This document shows positions 1-10,357 of a DNA stretch of 64,000 nt, piece by piece. This stretch comes from Rickettsiales bacterium. GTDB taxonomy: Bacteria > Pseudomonadota > Alphaproteobacteria > Rickettsiales > UBA8987. The notes beneath the pieces were generated by a model, which saw only the letters and a program-made list of their open reading frames with translations, did not search any database and had not been told where the DNA came from. Both the position numbers and the translations under genes were made by a program. The stretch spans positions 62,001-126,000 of the forward strand of contig JAHDCD010000006.1 of assembly GCA_020630095.1 (NCBI GenBank), given 5' to 3'. Every line of letters starts with the position of its first letter. Position 1 is the first letter of the stretch.

Positions 1-453
1 ATTTTCTGAAACAAATTTAGATAAATCACCACCTAAGCGGGCAACTTCCTTAACAATTGAAGATGCAATAAATTGATTCGACGACGAAGCCGGAATTAGA
101 ATAGTTTGGATATTATCATTTATAGATGAATTAGCATGACTAAGCTGGATTTCATATTCAAAATCAGATACCGCACGAAGCCCGCGCACCAAAACATTAA
201 CATTATTATCTTCTGCAAAATCTACCAGTAAACCAGAAAATGCCATCGCCTTTGCTCTATCCTCAAAACCATGCGCCTTTAGCTCATGGTTAACCATCTC
301 AACGCGCTCCTCAACTGAAAACAATGTTTTCTTATGAATACCATCTGCCACGCCAATAATGATCTTATCAAAAGTTTTTAAACTAGATTTAATAACATCA
401 AGATGACCAAAAGTTATCGGATCAAAAGTACCTGGATATATAGCGTTAAACAT
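1..453 (-). CDS. coaD: Phosphopantetheine adenylyltransferase (3'-truncated by window edge)
   Basis: CoaD transfers AMP from ATP to 4'-phosphopantetheine, the penultimate step of coenzyme A synthesis in the cytosol. I translated 151 residues from an ATG at 453. They begin MFNAIYPGTFDPITFGH, the nucleotidyltransferase T/HxGH signature of CoaD, and later contain VRGLRAVSDFEYE and SSSNQFIASSIVKEVA, both typical of the family. The usual length is about 160-165 residues, so only a short C-terminus is missing beyond base 1. A second in-frame ATG directly upstream (454-456) is an equally possible start. It is divergent from the ArsR-type gene at 507. Confidence 0.93.
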   Translation of the reverse strand, partial: MFNAIYPGTFDPITFGHLDVIKSSLKTFDKIIIGVADGIHKKTLFSVEERVEMVNHELKAHGFEDRAKAMAFSGLLVDFAEDNNVNVLVRGLRAVSDFEYEIQLSHANSSINDNIQTILIPASSSNQFIASSIVKEVARLGGDLSKFVSEN

Positions 454-506
454 CATCAACACATATTTACTTGCATAAAAGTTCAAGTAAACTAATAATT
501 TACGCT

Positions 507-815
507 ATGAAACTGGAAAAAGCTGTAACATCGCTTTCTGCACTGGCTCAAGAATCTCGTATTCAGATATTCCGCTTACTTTTACAACATGAAAATGGCG
601 TATCTGCCGGCGAAATTGCAGAACAGCTTGGCATTCCAGCAACTACTTTGTCATTCCACTTATCGCAACTTAAGCAGGCTGGCCTAATTGAATCATCAAA
701 AGATGGCAGGTCTATAATTTACAGCGCGAATAAAAAGAAAGCAAAGAAACTTACTAAATTTGTTCTTGGTAAAGACTTAGATGAAAAAGAGGATAGTGAT
801 AATTTCCGTCTTTAA
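507..815 (+). CDS. ArsR-family winged-helix transcriptional regulator
   Basis: A 102-residue DNA-binding protein. Residues about 5-80 form an ArsR/SmtB winged helix: LSALAQESRIQIFRLL (helix 1-2), SAGEIAEQLGIPATTLSFHL (recognition helices) and SQLKQAGLIESSKDGRSI (wing). The ELCVCD-type metal motif of classical metal sensors is absent, so the ligand is unknown. The C-terminal 20 residues are charged. The frame is open from an ATG at 471, but the added 12 residues (MHKSSSKLIIYA) do not look like family sequence and the domain fits the ATG at 507 better. It is divergent from coaD; rnd follows on the same strand after a 59-nt gap. The target cannot be told from the sequence. Confidence 0.85.
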   Translation: MKLEKAVTSLSALAQESRIQIFRLLLQHENGVSAGEIAEQLGIPATTLSFHLSQLKQAGLIESSKDGRSIIYSANKKKAKKLTKFVLGKDLDEKEDSDNFRL

Positions 816-874
816 TCTTTTACAGCTTTTAACCACAGATCATTAACATAAACTGCATGTAGGCAGTTCAATAT

Positions 875-1969
875 ATGGAAATTATTACAAGCAATGACCA
901 GCTAAAAGAGGTCGTAAAATATTACTCTAAAGAACCTTATATAACTATAGATACCGAGTTCGTAAGAAACTACACCTACTACCCAATACTTTGCTTAGTA
1001 CAAATTGGCACTAAAGATAGAGCCATAATTATCGATGCTTTATACAAAGGCTTTGATATCGAAATTCTGGCACCACTTCTTAAAAGCACTAAGGTAACAA
1101 AGGTTTTTCATTCATGCTCGCAAGATTTACTTTGCCTAAATAATTTAATCTCTGGCAAAGTACGTAATATATTTGATACACAAACTGCGGCAAACTTTAT
1201 CGGCTTCAGAGATAACGTAGGTTATGCAATGCTAGCTGAAAAAATGCTTGGCATCAAGGTAGATAAAACCTTCCAATATTCAAATTGGAAAAAGCGCCCG
1301 CTTCCTATGAAGCAGTTAGAATATGCTCTAGCTGATGTTACCCACCTTGTTAACATTTACGAAAAAATTCTAGTTGAGTTAAAAGAGAAGGGTCGCACCA
1401 AATGGGCCGCTCAAGAAATGAAATATTTCGATAGTCGCGATTATGGTAAAATCGACTACGAGGAACAAGCAAAGAAGTTAGCTAAATCATCTTCTAACGT
1501 TCCTGTTCTTGCCAAAATATTAGAAATTCGTGAAGAAACCGCAAAAATCATCAACCGCAATAAACGCTCAGTTTTCGATGATGATATTTTAATGCAACTA
1601 GCAAGCTCCGATATTAAACTTGAAGACAAGCCAACTATCAAAAATACTAGCCTGCGCGAAGCTGTTCATACTATCCTTAATAATAAATCACTGCAGAGAA
1701 AGCGTGGCCCTAAACGTGTAGATGCCACCCTACTTGCCATAATTAAAAGCTATATAAAGGACATTGCCGATAAGAACGGCATGAACTTCGTATTTATTGC
1801 CAACATGTATGAAATGGAACAGGCCGCCCGCGGTAAGAAAACTCCATTATCACAAGGCTGGCGCGCCGAGCTTGTAGGTAACGACATTAAAGACTTTATG
1901 CGCGGTAAAGCTAACCTTTCCGTTAAAGATGGTAAGCTACAGATTACAAAAAAACGTAAACTATTTTAA
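875..1969 (+). CDS. rnd: Ribonuclease D
   Basis: A 3'-5' exoribonuclease that trims tRNA and other structured RNA 3' ends. All elements of the DEDDy exonuclease are visible: D26 and E28 in IDTEFVRN (motif I), HSCSQDL near residue 80-86 (motif II), and YALADVTHL near 155-163 (motif III with the catalytic Tyr/Asp). An HRDC-like helical region occupies the C-terminal half. The length of 364 is normal for alphaproteobacterial RNase D. The stop overlaps the ybeY start by one base (TAATG), so the two are probably translationally coupled as an RNA-processing operon. Confidence 0.95.
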   Translation: MEIITSNDQLKEVVKYYSKEPYITIDTEFVRNYTYYPILCLVQIGTKDRAIIIDALYKGFDIEILAPLLKSTKVTKVFHSCSQDLLCLNNLISGKVRNIFDTQTAANFIGFRDNVGYAMLAEKMLGIKVDKTFQYSNWKKRPLPMKQLEYALADVTHLVNIYEKILVELKEKGRTKWAAQEMKYFDSRDYGKIDYEEQAKKLAKSSSNVPVLAKILEIREETAKIINRNKRSVFDDDILMQLASSDIKLEDKPTIKNTSLREAVHTILNNKSLQRKRGPKRVDATLLAIIKSYIKDIADKNGMNFVFIANMYEMEQAARGKKTPLSQGWRAELVGNDIKDFMRGKANLSVKDGKLQITKKRKLF

Positions 1970-2382
1970 TGAGCCTATCAGTCGAAATAATTTTCGAATC
2001 AGATTCGAATAATGATGAGTTAACATCAACAATTACAAAAGCTGCCTACGCCACCGAAAAAGAAATTGCTATAACAGATAAAGAAGTTGGCATTTTAATT
2101 TGCGATAATAAAAAAATTCAGCAATTAAATCGAGATTTTAGAAAAAAGGATAAACCAACCAACGTACTTTCATTTGAAGGCGAAGGTGAATATATCGGCG
2201 ATATTGCAATATCCTTAGAGTATATAATTAAGGAAGCCGATGAAGAAAATAAAACTCTAGAAAACCATCTTTCTCATATGGTTATCCACGGCATTCTGCA
2301 CCTTAACGGCTACGACCATGAAGAAGATAAAGAGGCCGAAATAATGGAATCTCTTGAAGCTAAAATCCTTAAAAACCTATAG
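1969..2382 (+). CDS. ybeY: Endoribonuclease YbeY
   Basis: A zinc-dependent single-strand endoribonuclease involved in 16S rRNA 3' maturation and ribosome quality control. The diagnostic motif HGILHLNGYDH is near residues 104-114 and supplies the three histidine zinc ligands. The upstream NRDFRKKDKPTNVLSF segment is also conserved. At 137 residues it is slightly shorter than many alphaproteobacterial copies, which carry extensions. The start is fixed by the one-base overlap with rnd. The 280 nt downstream hold only the nrdA control region. Confidence 0.95.
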   Translation: MSLSVEIIFESDSNNDELTSTITKAAYATEKEIAITDKEVGILICDNKKIQQLNRDFRKKDKPTNVLSFEGEGEYIGDIAISLEYIIKEADEENKTLENHLSHMVIHGILHLNGYDHEEDKEAEIMESLEAKILKNL

Positions 2383-2467
2383 ATTCAACATCCTGTTTTA
2401 GTCAAATTTAGGAACTATCAAAAATTCTTATTTTTCAATATACTAATTACCCTAAATTACACCTAAA

Positions 2468-2516
2468 CCACTACATATGGTGTCAAACTCAAAAACTTAC
2501 CCCCCACATATACTTT
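2468..2516 (+). promoter_or_regulatory. Candidate tandem NrdR boxes upstream of nrdA
   Basis: CCACTACATATGGTGT at 2468-2483 matches 13 of 16 positions of the NrdR box consensus as I know it (acaCwAtATaTwGtgt). A weaker copy, CCCCCACATATACTTT at 2501-2516, matches about 10 of 16. Their starts are 33 bp apart, close to three helical turns, the arrangement expected for paired NrdR sites on ribonucleotide reductase promoters. The nrdA start is about 150 nt further on. The first box is convincing by eye; the second is tentative. Confidence 0.5.
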
Positions 2517-2662
2517 TCTCTAGACATTTCTCTAAACCCCTCTAATAAAGTTAAAGGAAGAGCAAACGACTATTACAAATTACAAAACACTAATTTCTAA
2601 GAAAATTAATTAGTAACATTATTTAAAGAACAAATAATACTGAACAAGTAGGAAGGTACATC

Positions 2663-4564
2663 ATGGCAGTTAGCAACATTTCACTAGCACACGACTTTAT
2701 TGACTCAAATTCTGAGCATTCTCAAAACGAAAACTTACGTAGAGGTCAGGTTATTATTAACCCTGAGCGCGATAAGAAATTAACTGAATTCGGTAAAGCA
2801 GTAATGCAAGATCGTTACCTTTTACCGGGTGAATCATTCCAAGATTTATTCGCTCGTGTAGCAAATGCATATTCAGATGATGCAGCGCACGCACAACGTT
2901 TATACGATTACATAAGCCGTTTATGGTTTATGCCTGCAACGCCAATTTTATCTAACGGCGGCACGGACAGAGGTTTACCAATCTCATGCTTCTTAAACGA
3001 AACACCGGACAGCCTAGATGGTATAGTAGATACATGGACTGAAAACGTATGGTTAGCATCTCGCGGCGGCGGAATTGGCTCATACTGGGGTAACTTACGC
3101 TCAATCGGCGAAACAGTTCGTGGCAACGGCAAAACATCGGGCGTTATCCCATTCATGAGAGTACAAGATTCTTTAACTCTTGCTATCTCTCAAGGCTCAC
3201 TACGTCGTGGTTCATCTGCAGTTTACTTACCTGTTGATCACCCAGAAATTGAGGAGTTCATCGAACTTCGCAGACCGACTGGTGGCGACCCCAACCGTAA
3301 AGCATTGAACATTCACCACGGTGTATCAATTCCTGACGCATTCATGGAAGCCGTTGAGAACGATGAAATTTGGGATCTTAAATCGCCAAAATCTGGTAAA
3401 GTTCTAGATCGTATAAATGCCCGTGAACTTTGGATTAAATTACTAACCGCTCGTATTGAAACTGGCGAACCATATTTACTATTCACAGATAACGTAAATA
3501 ACTCAATTCCTGAGCACCATAAGCAGTTAGGCTTAACGGTTAAAACATCTAACCTATGTTCAGAAATTACCTTACCAACTGGTGAAGACCATTTAGGTAA
3601 CGAACGTACTGCGGTATGTTGCTTATCTTCTCTAAATATTGAAACTTACGATGAATGGAAAGAGCAAGAAGGCTTCGTTGAAGATATCATGCGCATGCTT
3701 GATAACGTACTTGAAGACTTCATTACAAAAGCGCCTGCATCTATGCACAAAGCTACTTATTCCGCAATGCGTGAGCGTTCAGTTGGCTTAGGCGTAATGG
3801 GCTTACACTCATTCTTACAAAGTAAAATGGTACCACTTGAGTCTGCAATGGCTAAAGTATGGAACCGCAAAATCTTCAAGAAAATCCGTGAAGATGCCGA
3901 CAAAGCATCTGTAGCATTAGCTGAAGAACGCGGCGCATGCCCAGACGCTGAAGAATGTGGCATCATGGAACGTTTTTCTAATAAAATGTCTATCGCTCCA
4001 ACGGCTTCAATTTCAATTATCGCTGGTAACTCATCTCCAGGGATTGAGCCTTACGCGGCAAACTCATTCACGCAGAAAACTTTAACTGGTTCATTCACAG
4101 TTCGTAACAAAAACTTAAAAGCTTTGTTACAAGAAAAAGGCATGGATAACGACGAAACTTGGTCTTCTGTATCAACTAACGAAGGTTCAGTTCAGCATTT
4201 ATCTTTCTTAAGTGAACTTGAAAAAGATGTATTTAAAACAGCTCCAGAAGTTGACCAAATGTGGGTAGTTGAACACGCAGCGGACAGAACTCCATTTATA
4301 TGCCAAGCGCAATCAATTAATGTATTCCTACCAGGTGACGTTCATAAACTATATGTGCATAAAGTTCACTTTTCGGCATGGAAAAAAGGTGTAAAATCAT
4401 TATACTATTGTCGCTCAACTTCTATTCAGCGTGCTGAAAAAGTTTCGCATCAAGTTGAACGTAACGACAACCAATCAGAGCTTCCTCTTAGCCCTTCATC
4501 TAAAGGCAGCGGTGGTTCATCTGCTCCTGCACCCACATACGATGAGTGCCTAGCCTGCCAATAA
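2663..4564 (+). CDS. nrdA: Class I ribonucleoside-diphosphate reductase alpha subunit
   Basis: The catalytic subunit that reduces ribonucleoside diphosphates to deoxyribonucleotides. Of 633 residues, C109 (GLPISCFLN) and one of C317/C318 (AVCCLSS) fit the active-site redox pair. NLCSE supplies C299 and E301, the thiyl cysteine and catalytic glutamate. The LYY near residue 575-580 matches the class I radical-transfer tyrosine pair. The C-terminal CLACQ (C629/C632) is the swinging thiol pair. The first 60 residues do not look like an ATP-cone and the protein is about 130 residues shorter than E. coli NrdA, so allosteric activity control may be absent. A good Shine-Dalgarno (AGGAAGG) precedes the ATG. 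The beta subunit it needs is not adjacent. Confidence 0.93.
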   Translation: MAVSNISLAHDFIDSNSEHSQNENLRRGQVIINPERDKKLTEFGKAVMQDRYLLPGESFQDLFARVANAYSDDAAHAQRLYDYISRLWFMPATPILSNGGTDRGLPISCFLNETPDSLDGIVDTWTENVWLASRGGGIGSYWGNLRSIGETVRGNGKTSGVIPFMRVQDSLTLAISQGSLRRGSSAVYLPVDHPEIEEFIELRRPTGGDPNRKALNIHHGVSIPDAFMEAVENDEIWDLKSPKSGKVLDRINARELWIKLLTARIETGEPYLLFTDNVNNSIPEHHKQLGLTVKTSNLCSEITLPTGEDHLGNERTAVCCLSSLNIETYDEWKEQEGFVEDIMRMLDNVLEDFITKAPASMHKATYSAMRERSVGLGVMGLHSFLQSKMVPLESAMAKVWNRKIFKKIREDADKASVALAEERGACPDAEECGIMERFSNKMSIAPTASISIIAGNSSPGIEPYAANSFTQKTLTGSFTVRNKNLKALLQEKGMDNDETWSSVSTNEGSVQHLSFLSELEKDVFKTAPEVDQMWVVEHAADRTPFICQAQSINVFLPGDVHKLYVHKVHFSAWKKGVKSLYYCRSTSIQRAEKVSHQVERNDNQSELPLSPSSKGSGGSSAPAPTYDECLACQ

Positions 4565-4580
4565 TTATATAGAAATTCAC

Positions 4581-4714
4581 CGTCATTGCGAGGAGCAATG
4601 CGACGAAGCAATCCATCGCAAGAACCTAAATCTTGATTCTTTCTGTGAGAACAATCCTAGAACATACAGCATGAAATGGATTGCCACGTCATCGCTCCAC
4701 TCTTCCTCGCAATG
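4581..4714. repeat. Interspersed palindromic repeat, copy 1 (GTCATTGCGAGGAG type)
   Basis: A 134-bp imperfect palindrome starting CGTCATTGCGAGGAGC and ending CTCGCAATGA, with internal arms GCAATCCAT and ATGGATTGC. It lies just after the nrdA stop. Related copies are at 44925, 57943 and 63699. As RNA it would fold into a long hairpin. It has no coding capacity and is probably a non-autonomous element or an RPE-like repeat. Confidence 0.8.
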
Positions 4715-4738
4715 AAAAAATGCTTTCAATAAGTCTAA

Positions 4739-4915
4739 CTACTTAGTTACTGAAACATTTTTAGCTGGCTCAGCCTTATCTACTCCACAAGTAGATCCAC
4801 AAACAAGCTTAGATGCAAAGAAACCTGCAACGAACACAAGTACTATAATTAAAATTTTAACTAGGCGTTTCTTTTTTGGACAACCTGTATCACACGATTT
4901 ATTTTCTTCTGACAT
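4739..4915 (-). CDS. Small cysteine-containing membrane protein
   Basis: A 58-residue frame from ATG 4913-4915. It has a charged N-terminus with CxxxC (SCDTGCPKKKRL), one hydrophobic segment (about residues 19-34, VKILIIVLVFVAGFFA), and a C-terminal part with CGSTCG followed by a polar tail. The layout suggests a single-pass inner-membrane protein with paired cysteines on both sides. I do not recognise a family. It lies between the repeat and an unknown gene on the same strand. No strong Shine-Dalgarno is visible. Confidence 0.6.
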   Translation of the reverse strand: MSEENKSCDTGCPKKKRLVKILIIVLVFVAGFFASKLVCGSTCGVDKAEPAKNVSVTK

Positions 4916-4993
4916 AATATAATTTTTTAAGTTTTTAATTAGTTCGTAATATAATTAAGAACCATTACAAAAAACCAAACCTAAGCTATTAGC

Positions 4994-5848
4994 CTAAGGC
5001 ATAGGAGGAGCTTCTGCCCCATTCTTATTAAATTTAATAAATCCAGATGTAGCTCTTTGAACACCTCCAGATGGATTTTGCTTACTACCGCCTTCTATAC
5101 CTTTAATTTCCTTAGAAGCCTCTCTATACAGCCCTTGTAAAATCGTATCATGCACACCTTCAACAGCCATTTGAGCTTTTGCACCGGCCATTCTATGAGC
5201 TTTATCAGTGCCTAATTCAAAAGCTTTTTCTTGAGTAAAATTTTCTTTATATAAACCATCAACTCCTTTCGACAACTTATCAAAATCTATATTACCTTTT
5301 AAACCAAGCCTATCCGAAGCTTGATCTTTTATTTCTTTTCTGCCGTCTATATCTGAGTCTAAATATTCTCCTACAAAATCTCTAATATCATTATAGTCTA
5401 CACCATTCTTTTTTAACTCTATAATCGCTTCACGAACTAACTCTCTATTCGCGTCCTTTTCTTTATTTTTTATATTTTCAGGATGCTTATCAATTATCTC
5501 AAAATAAGTTCTTAATGTTTCTCTCTTAGCATGCAAACCCGCTCTTTCCAGTAACAAACCATTTACTTCATTCTGATTAGGTTGTAGCTCAGGCTCTTTA
5601 TAATTTTGATTATATAAATCATCATACGCTTTAAAAAGAAATCTAAGAGTTATAGATGCATCACCTTCTTCAGAAATTTTTCCTTGAATATTTTCTCTAT
5701 GATGAGCCCTATCGTCTTCGTTTGATATAGCCAAATACTTGCCCATTTCTGACTCAATTTCAGAAATATCGTAACCATATTCAATTAGCCTATCTATAAT
5801 ATTGGCCATTCTCTTATCAGGAGGTGTAGGTTCATAGCGATTAATCAT
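4994..5848 (-). CDS. Lineage-specific helical protein of unknown function
   Basis: 284 residues from an ATG at 5848 (MINRYEPTPPDKRMANI). It is rich in charged residues and predicted by eye to be almost entirely alpha-helical, with no signal peptide or membrane segment. Two similar blocks (IIDRLIEYGYDISEIESEMGKYL and the later ELKKNGVDYNDIRDFVGEYL) suggest an internal duplication of a roughly 130-residue unit. The frame continues upstream to 5980 through a hydrophobic stretch, but that would overlap the divergent gene's leader. The ATG at 5848 also lies 23 nt from a CtrA-type box, the same spacing as at other unknown genes here. No recognised domain. Confidence 0.65.
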   Translation of the reverse strand: MINRYEPTPPDKRMANIIDRLIEYGYDISEIESEMGKYLAISNEDDRAHHRENIQGKISEEGDASITLRFLFKAYDDLYNQNYKEPELQPNQNEVNGLLLERAGLHAKRETLRTYFEIIDKHPENIKNKEKDANRELVREAIIELKKNGVDYNDIRDFVGEYLDSDIDGRKEIKDQASDRLGLKGNIDFDKLSKGVDGLYKENFTQEKAFELGTDKAHRMAGAKAQMAVEGVHDTILQGLYREASKEIKGIEGGSKQNPSGGVQRATSGFIKFNKNGAEAPPMP

Positions 5849-5871
5849 CCAATAATTAAAACACAAAAATA

Positions 5872-5886
5872 TTAAGAAAAGGTTAA
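5872..5886 (-). promoter_or_regulatory. CtrA-type box (TTAA-N7-TTAA)
   Basis: TTAAGAAAAGGTTAA, a perfect match to the TTAA-N7-TTAA CtrA consensus. It is 23 nt upstream of the unknown gene starting at 5848 and 53 nt upstream of the divergent phosphatase gene. On the minus strand the second half reads TTAACC, which could double as a -35 element. Confidence 0.6.
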
Positions 5887-5939
5887 TGGTAATTATTATT
5901 AACTTGACCAAAACTGGTAAAAATATAATCAAAGTATTA

Positions 5940-6788
5940 ATGAAAAACTTTCTAAATAATCTAATAGAAAAGCACTTCAATATATTGGAGAAGAACTACG
6001 CCGAGTTACAAGCGCACTTCGCTAACTCGCTAGATTACTCATCTTTATTTAAGCAAAATAAACAGCTTGTAACGGAAGGTGAAAAATTATTTGAAGCCGC
6101 AATAACGGCGGACATCAAAAAGGAATATCCAAACATCCGCATTTACGGCGAAGAACATGGCGATTCTGGCAATAAATCTGAAACTACTATTTATATAGAC
6201 CCTATTGATGGCACAGCAGCCTATATCCAATCTGCAATGGTACATGCCAACAAACAACCAAGCTTCGGTATTTGTATTGGCGTTAAAGAAGGCGATAAGT
6301 TCACAACAGGCATTGTAAGAGAGTTAAAAAACATCAATGATAAACTTACCTTACTTCCTCAAGAAGAAATAAATTTAACTCCCCAACCCAAACGCAAACC
6401 CAAACTTGCCTGCACCGCACCAGCAGCGATGTTCCAAAAGCCAATTCATCAAACTGTTTTTGCTAACTTTGCAGCCGAATGTGAAGTAATTACCGACCAA
6501 AATTGTATGGGCTATATTCAACTATGTCGCGGCGAAGTAGATATCGCCCTAGAACAAGATTTAGACATTACCGATGTTGCCGCAATTATCCCTATTCTAC
6601 AGGCTAACCACGTGCATTTTTATGCATCCGAGATTAAGGAAAATACACCAATTCAAATTCTTGCCGCCCGTAAAGGCATGGCAGACTGGGCGCTAGAGAA
6701 ACTAGAAAATCCAGATGACTCTGTGAAAGTAAAACAAGAATATTTTCAATCAATTTGTGAGAACTTAATTACCGCCAAGTACCAATAA
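5940..6788 (+). CDS. Inositol monophosphatase family phosphatase
   Basis: A 282-residue Mg2+/Li+-dependent sugar-phosphate phosphatase (IMPase/HisN/CysQ superfamily). Metal-binding motifs are present: GEE at residues 70-72, DPIDGT at 87-92 and a C-terminal LDITDVAA corresponding to the W-D-x-A motif, with the family's Trp replaced. The substrate cannot be assigned; inositol-phosphate, histidinol-phosphate or 3'-phosphoadenosine-phosphate activity are all possible. The ATG at 5940 is chosen because an earlier in-frame start (5886) adds only unrelated residues. It is convergent with the capsule-export gene, with 4 nt between the stops. Confidence 0.8.
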   Translation: MKNFLNNLIEKHFNILEKNYAELQAHFANSLDYSSLFKQNKQLVTEGEKLFEAAITADIKKEYPNIRIYGEEHGDSGNKSETTIYIDPIDGTAAYIQSAMVHANKQPSFGICIGVKEGDKFTTGIVRELKNINDKLTLLPQEEINLTPQPKRKPKLACTAPAAMFQKPIHQTVFANFAAECEVITDQNCMGYIQLCRGEVDIALEQDLDITDVAAIIPILQANHVHFYASEIKENTPIQILAARKGMADWALEKLENPDDSVKVKQEYFQSICENLITAKYQ

Positions 6789-6792
6789 TCCA

Positions 6793-7902
6793 TTAACCTT
6801 TCTTTTTATAGTTTGGTTTGGCGTGGTCTTTAATTGAAGCAATTAACAGAACCAATAACGAATATATCAAGAAACAAAGCACTAATACAGTAAGCGTTTC
6901 TTTTAACCTATGTGGCTTAGTTGCAGAATCTGGTAAATTAGGCTTAGATATAAGAAGTAAATAAATAGACTTCTTTAAACTATCCATTCTAGCCTGCTCT
7001 AAAGAAACCAATGCAAGCTCGTAACGCTTTGTAGCAAAGCCCTTCTCAAGCTGAAGCCTTTCATATTCACGTATTAAATCACTCTGTTTAATATCACCTT
7101 CATTCTTAGCTTCACCCGCTAACTTATTATTCTGCGCATCAACCTGAGCCTCTAACGCGGCAATCCTTTGCTTGCGTGATTTAATCTGAATTGAGTTAGC
7201 ATTCATATATTGTAACGCGGCATCAAGCTCCGCTCTTTTAGACGAAAGCTCAGCCTCCAAATTAGAAACAATATTTAAAATACCACCCGAGGTTTGCGTA
7301 GGATCAATATTTTGATTCCTATTTCTAAACTCAGTAATTTTATCCGATGCTTCAATTACTTCATTCTCAGCATTCTCAACTTCCACTTCTGAAAAATTGA
7401 TAGAATCGCGCCTTATACGCTCACTCATTGAATTTACAAAACGCTCAGCAATTAAAATAGTTTTCTCTGCAATCGCTTTACTATGCTCTGGCTGAAAACT
7501 TTCCACCTTAACTTCGGTAATTCCTGAATCTTGGCTATAGTTCACATAAATCTGATCAGATATATAACCTAATAAATCTTCTTTCGAAGCATTCTTAGAA
7601 AGCCTAGATAACACGTCACCTGAGTTACCCGAATAAACCTTGTTAATATCAATTATTTGCCCAAGTTGATTTAAAAACTCACGCGATTTAATAAATTCTT
7701 TAACTATTAAACTCTGATTACTACCAGAAGACCTGCCGCCCACTAACGTTGCTAAACCACCATCCATGCCAGTTTGCTGTTTATCGTTTTTAACTGAAAA
7801 ACTCGCTTCAGATACAAACTTATCCGAAGCAAGAAGGAAGAAATAAAATGCCGCTAAAATAGTTGGCACTATTACAAATAATATTAAACCACGCACATAC
7901 AT
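6793..7902 (-). CDS. Capsule polysaccharide export inner-membrane protein (BexC/CtrB/KpsE family)
   Basis: A 369-residue polysaccharide co-polymerase-type protein of capsule ABC exporters, linking the inner-membrane transporter to the outer-membrane channel. It has one membrane segment near residues 6-26, a long periplasmic coiled-coil region (about 180-310, heavy in E, K, Q, A), and a second membrane segment near 335-357. Before that the conserved signature KPNLPDSATKPHRL is nearly the KpsE/BexC consensus. The lipoprotein gene lies 3 nt upstream on the same strand, so they are probably cotranscribed. The transporter ATPase, permease and outer-membrane channel are not in the window. Confidence 0.85.
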   Translation of the reverse strand: MYVRGLILFVIVPTILAAFYFFLLASDKFVSEASFSVKNDKQQTGMDGGLATLVGGRSSGSNQSLIVKEFIKSREFLNQLGQIIDINKVYSGNSGDVLSRLSKNASKEDLLGYISDQIYVNYSQDSGITEVKVESFQPEHSKAIAEKTILIAERFVNSMSERIRRDSINFSEVEVENAENEVIEASDKITEFRNRNQNIDPTQTSGGILNIVSNLEAELSSKRAELDAALQYMNANSIQIKSRKQRIAALEAQVDAQNNKLAGEAKNEGDIKQSDLIREYERLQLEKGFATKRYELALVSLEQARMDSLKKSIYLLLISKPNLPDSATKPHRLKETLTVLVLCFLIYSLLVLLIASIKDHAKPNYKKKG

Positions 7903-7905
7903 AAA

Positions 7906-8208
7906 CTAGAACGATCTAACCTCCTCAAAAGGAGTATTCCTATTCTTACAAGCTAATTTAGGTTCACCAGATAAGGTATATTTTTTACATAACTGCCCAA
8001 GTGCCGAAACGTACACATCAGTAACGTAGGCCACTTTACCAGACTCAGTCCTGCTAGATCTTCCAACTTCAATATCGTTAAGATAACTTAAATCGTTATC
8101 TGGTTCCACTAAGGCATTATAAGATACTTTCCTAGCGCCTTTATATGTTGAACCTTCAATATCACATGAAGCGAGAAGTAGCACAAATATTAACAGTAAT
8201 ACTTTCAC
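7906..8208 (-). CDS. Small lipoprotein linked to the capsule-export gene
   Basis: 100 residues with a type II signal peptide: MKVLLLIFVLLLASC, lipobox LASC, with the lipidated cysteine at residue 15. The mature part is polar, with two further cysteines (QLCKKY and KLACKN) that could form a disulfide. It overlaps nothing and ends 3 nt before the KpsE-like start, so a role in surface polysaccharide or envelope assembly is suggested by context only. No family recognised. Confidence 0.7.
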   Translation of the reverse strand: MKVLLLIFVLLLASCDIEGSTYKGARKVSYNALVEPDNDLSYLNDIEVGRSSRTESGKVAYVTDVYVSALGQLCKKYTLSGEPKLACKNRNTPFEEVRSF

Positions 8209-8239
8209 TTGTTTTTACAATTTACAGTTAAAGCATCTA

Positions 8240-10341
<2,102 letters not shown>

Positions 10342-10357
10342 AAAGCTAATTTATATT

